Shown: in pieces, positions 13,964 to 16,258 of the stretch
Layout: every line of letters begins with the position of its first letter
Numbering within the stretch: the first letter of the stretch is position 1
NCBI GenBank assembly: GCA_047973225.1
Contig: JBKEBQ010000051.1
Coordinates: 1 to 16,258 of the forward strand
From: JBKEBQ01 sp047973225
GTDB lineage: Bacteria > Bacillota_I > Bacilli_A > Erysipelotrichales > Erysipelotrichaceae
Direction of reading: 5' to 3'
DNA: 16,258 nt
Notes under the pieces: generated by a model
Databases searched by the model: none
What the model was told of the DNA's origin: nothing
What the model saw: the letters and a program-made list of their open reading frames with translations, nothing else
Made by a program: the position numbers and the translations under genes

Positions 13964-15879
13964 CATTCAAATGTAGTGAATATATCGTACAATACCTCAT
14001 ATTTAGGATTCTTTATAAATTTATTAAATAAATGTGGTTCAAGTACAAAATTAGCCAAGATATCTGTGATTTTTTGCAAATCGCTTGGATTGTCTCTACT
14101 TGGAGATAGTAAAAAGATGAATTTCACTTTTTTATTTCCCCAATTCATTGCTTTATTCAAACACAAAACAGCAAAAAAATTTTTGTCAGTACACGTTCTT
14201 ATTGGATGAGGAAATGCACAGTAATTGCCATGTGCTGTCGATGATAATACCTCACGTTCCATTATATTTATTTTTAATTCTTCAGGAATATTGATATATT
14301 GGCTAAGATGATTAATAATAAAATCAATTGCCTCTTCTTCATCACGCATTGTATCTGCAATCATAAAATAATCTTTACATAAGTAAGAATGTAAAATAAA
14401 AGAATTAGGAAGAATATCTTCAAAAAATATATTTGATAATTTCTTGTCAGTAATTTCATTTAAAAAGTCTGTAATATATATTAATGGAAGTTTTGTATTA
14501 ATTTTTTTATCTACAGTTGAGATGATACAATCATAATATTTTTGACTATGTTTGGAAATATTATGGTATTGAACCGTTTCAATTTTATCGATATATTTTC
14601 CATATTGCTGTCGTAACTTATATATCAATATTCTTGAGCTGCATACCCCTAATCCACATACTACCAAAATTTTTTTGGGCTTGCGAATTGATTGTACATG
14701 ATCCAATGCGAGAGAGAAGTACATTGCCAAAAAACTAACTTCTATATCATCTAAATGATATTTATACGATTCGCCAATGACCTCTTTGGCAATTAATCCC
14801 ATTTCAAATGAAGTCGTTTGACGTATTTTAACTTCATCTAATAATGGGTTATTAGATTTAATGCCATACTTAAGTCGAACGAACATTGGTTCAAAATGCA
14901 TAACTAGATAATTGAAAACTTCTTGATCAGAAGTCAAATCAATACCCATTTGTATATGTATCTCTTTAAATATTAGCTTTAATATGACTTCAATATCTTG
15001 TGATATTAAGTGTTGTTCATTGACATTGTTTAAAGTTCTTTTGCCCAATAACTGTATTGCAATATACATGATTTCATCATTACTTACATTGATAGAATAT
15101 TTTTTCTTAATTTCACCAAATATTTCCTTGGCTATTTTATATTCTTCTTTATTTGATATATTTTTCTTTTCAATTTTATCAAAAAATATTCCATGATTCA
15201 TTTTAATTCTATATACCGAAACCAAAATATGTCTTTCCAAATGTTCACGACTTAACTCTGACATATAAATATTATATTTGCGCAATATATTTACCACAAT
15301 TTTACCAATATTTCTTATATCTTCTATTTGATTATTTATAAAATTGGATTTTTGTAAAGGATTCTCAGCTAAAACTAAATATTTTGACATACAAAACCGC
15401 ATGTTCATCTCATCTCCTAATAGTCTTATTCCTTTAGATGGTTTTTTTACTATTTGAAGATCATACCTTTTTAAAGTGTGTTTTATACTTTTCAAATGCA
15501 TTGAAATAGTAGCATCACTCACATAAAAATAATCTGCAATTTTAGCAATTATTATAAAATCATCTTGCTGTAACAACAAACTAATAATCGCATTTTCTCG
15601 TGGCATATTATAAATATTTTTGGAATCATTTAAACATCGATCCAAAAAAAATTGGAATTTTTCTTTATCAGAAATTTTGATTTTATGGCCTGTTCCTTGC
15701 TTCGTAAGAATTTGGAAACCAAATGTATTTAACAAATCATTGTCATCATTATTTTTTATATCCCGAGAGAGCGTTTTCGTGCTCACACCTAAGGCATTAG
15801 ATAATTCAATCAAAGGAATATAATTCTTAGAGTTATTTAACTTCAAAACAATTTGTATAAAACGTTTTTCTAAAACCAT
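13963..15879 (-). CDS. PRD-containing transcriptional activator, LicR/MtlR type
   Basis: A 638-residue multidomain activator, close to LicR length. Domains in order: N-terminal HTH_11 (about 1-65; LSNALGVSTKTLSRD), Mga-like HTH (about 90-155; IADYFYVSDATISMHLK), PRD1 (about 185-285), PRD2 (about 295-395), a IIB-like domain (KILVVCGLGVCSS, C408) and a fructose/mannitol IIA-like domain (YCAFPHP, H558). PTS phosphorylation of such domains tunes activity to sugar supply. In the PRDs the first His of each pair is present (H217, H328), but the second is replaced: Gln276 in PRD1 and Tyr387 in PRD2. The ATG at 15879 is chosen over 15909 because GGAGG (15888-15892) precedes it by 8 bases. It lies directly upstream of, and co-oriented with, the operon it probably controls. 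Confidence 0.88.
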   Translation of the reverse strand: MVLEKRFIQIVLKLNNSKNYIPLIELSNALGVSTKTLSRDIKNNDDNDLLNTFGFQILTKQGTGHKIKISDKEKFQFFLDRCLNDSKNIYNMPRENAIISLLLQQDDFIIIAKIADYFYVSDATISMHLKSIKHTLKRYDLQIVKKPSKGIRLLGDEMNMRFCMSKYLVLAENPLQKSNFINNQIEDIRNIGKIVVNILRKYNIYMSELSREHLERHILVSVYRIKMNHGIFFDKIEKKNISNKEEYKIAKEIFGEIKKKYSINVSNDEIMYIAIQLLGKRTLNNVNEQHLISQDIEVILKLIFKEIHIQMGIDLTSDQEVFNYLVMHFEPMFVRLKYGIKSNNPLLDEVKIRQTTSFEMGLIAKEVIGESYKYHLDDIEVSFLAMYFSLALDHVQSIRKPKKILVVCGLGVCSSRILIYKLRQQYGKYIDKIETVQYHNISKHSQKYYDCIISTVDKKINTKLPLIYITDFLNEITDKKLSNIFFEDILPNSFILHSYLCKDYFMIADTMRDEEEAIDFIINHLSQYINIPEELKINIMEREVLSSTAHGNYCAFPHPIRTCTDKNFFAVLCLNKAMNWGNKKVKFIFLLSPSRDNPSDLQKITDILANFVLEPHLFNKFIKNPKYEVLYDIFTTFE

Positions 15880-15897
15880 AGTAATTTCCTCCGAGAA

Positions 15898-15954
15898 GTT
15901 TATAACCATATAGTATCATGCTTAATATATAATTTATGTTTTAAGAATTGTCCA
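15898..15954 (-). promoter_or_regulatory. Candidate promoter of the regulator gene
   Basis: On the minus strand TGGACA (15954-15949) is a -35-like hexamer, followed after 17 bases by TATATA (15931-15926) as a -10. Transcription would start near 15918, giving a short leader to the GGAGG. The -35 lies inside the operator-like element at 15947-15967, so the regulator may control its own gene by blocking polymerase here. Confidence 0.45.
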
Positions 15955-15967
15955 CTATAAATAAGAC
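15947..15967. promoter_or_regulatory. Second copy of the operator-like element, upstream of the regulator
   Basis: It begins ATTGTCCACT and ends AAGAC, matching 16 of 21 positions of the element at 13940. The right arm is degraded (GACTTT where the other copy has GACAAT). It overlaps the regulator's -35 box and the palindrome at 15959-15978. Confidence 0.5.
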
Positions 15968-15978
15968 TTTTCTTATTT
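15959..15978. repeat. Perfect 8-bp palindrome with 4-base loop
   Basis: AAATAAGA (15959-15966) and TCTTATTT (15971-15978) are perfectly complementary around CTTT. The palindrome lies upstream of the regulator's -35 and shares bases with the operator-like element. It may be an extra protein-binding half or chance in AT-rich DNA; no T-run in either direction makes it a strong terminator. Confidence 0.4.
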
Positions 15979-16038
15979 TGAAAACAACAAATCAAATGAA
16001 AAAATTTGCTTAATTGAACGAAAGTTTCCTATTTTTTA

Positions 16039-16064
16039 GATAGAGTCCATATAATTGTGTAAAA
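16039..16064 (+). repeat. Left terminal inverted repeat of an IS256-family element
   Basis: GATAGAGTCCATATAATTGT followed by GTAAAA resembles the known IS256 terminal repeat (GATAAAGTCCGTATAATTGT plus GTAAA), differing at two positions as I recall it. It marks the left border of the element whose transposase starts 64 bases further right. The 8-9-bp target duplication cannot be checked because the right end is outside the window. Confidence 0.6.
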
Positions 16065-16127
16065 GAAAAAAAGTCATAGAAGACTCTGTATGATGTTAGT
16101 AATAAACAAACACATAAGGAGCATTCT

Positions 16128-16258
16128 ATGACTCAACTAAATTTTACTTTAGAAACAACAGATATTCAATCCATTATTGACAATAGTGGTGCAAATGAGG
16201 TCGCGAAACAAATGTTGACTGTTCTTTTTAACCAATTAATGGAAAAACAAAGAGATGA
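16128..16258 (+). CDS. IS256-family (Mutator-type) transposase, 3'-truncated by the window
   Basis: The first 43 codons are visible: it starts MTQLNFTLETTDIQSIIDNS and continues with GANEVAKQMLTVLFNQLMEKQRDE, the usual N-terminus of IS256-type transposases in Bacillota. The ATG at 16128 follows AAGGAG (16116-16121) with 6-base spacing. The catalytic DDE domain is outside the window, so activity cannot be judged. It diverges from the PRD regulator gene and marks the right edge of the catabolic island. Intact as far as seen. Confidence 0.85.
   Translation, partial: MTQLNFTLETTDIQSIIDNSGANEVAKQMLTVLFNQLMEKQRD

Noticed and set aside
15880..15909. Regulator start at 15909
   Set aside because: The strong GGAGG at 15888-15892 lies inside this extension and is correctly spaced for the ATG at 15879.
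1..16258. CRISPR array, tRNA, rRNA or prophage genes
   Set aside because: No regularly spaced repeats, cloverleaf-like sequences or phage structural motifs were seen on either strand.

Overview
The window is AT-rich DNA with Gram-positive ribosome binding sites (AAAGGAG/AGGAGG), PTS sugar systems and clostridial/erysipelotrichial-type insertion sequences. It looks like an anaerobic, fermentative Bacillota, plausibly a gut Erysipelotrichia; the phylum is fairly safe, the class is a guess. All metabolic genes lie on the minus strand. IS debris lies on the plus strand at both ends and in the middle.

Layout, left to right: (1) 1-1290, the 3' part of an ISL3-family transposase with a premature stop, then the C-terminal scrap of an IS3-family transposase. 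(2) 1296-5835, a four-gene unit transcribed leftward: fructose-type PTS IIA, IIB and IIC, then a GH38 alpha-mannosidase closely resembling E. coli MngB. Together they look like a split-subunit version of the mannosylglycerate system: uptake with phosphorylation, then hydrolysis of the phospho-mannoside. (3) 5871-6898, a 1,028-bp decayed IS3/IS150-type element with long terminal inverted repeats and an ATAT flank. It has a central deletion, nonsense codons and a lost catalytic Glu. (4) 6977-13822, a six-gene leftward operon: lactose/cellobiose-type IIB, a glycyl radical enzyme (GRE), a ROK sugar kinase, a GmhA-like SIS isomerase, a cellobiose-type IIC and a GH1 phospho-beta-glycosidase. (5) 13963-15879, its likely regulator, a LicR/MtlR-type PRD activator. 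(6) From about 16039, the left end and first 43 codons of an IS256-family element running off the window.

Functional reading: a beta-linked substrate enters through IIB/IIC as a 6-phosphate and is cut by the GH1 enzyme. The ROK kinase can phosphorylate a released unphosphorylated sugar and the SIS protein can interconvert an aldose/ketose phosphate. The GRE supplies a radical step, most likely a C-O cleavage (dehydratase or lyase type) rather than pyruvate formate-lyase chemistry. No IIA of the matching family and no GRE activase are in the window, so both must be encoded elsewhere. The regulator and the operon share a 21-bp near-identical element upstream of each, the probable operator. This PTS-GRE-ROK-SIS-GH1 operon is the most novel part: each family is known, but I recognise no characterised pathway for the combination.

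Before the IS3 element inserted, the two catabolic units were about 110 bp apart in the same orientation and may have formed one larger glycoside island.
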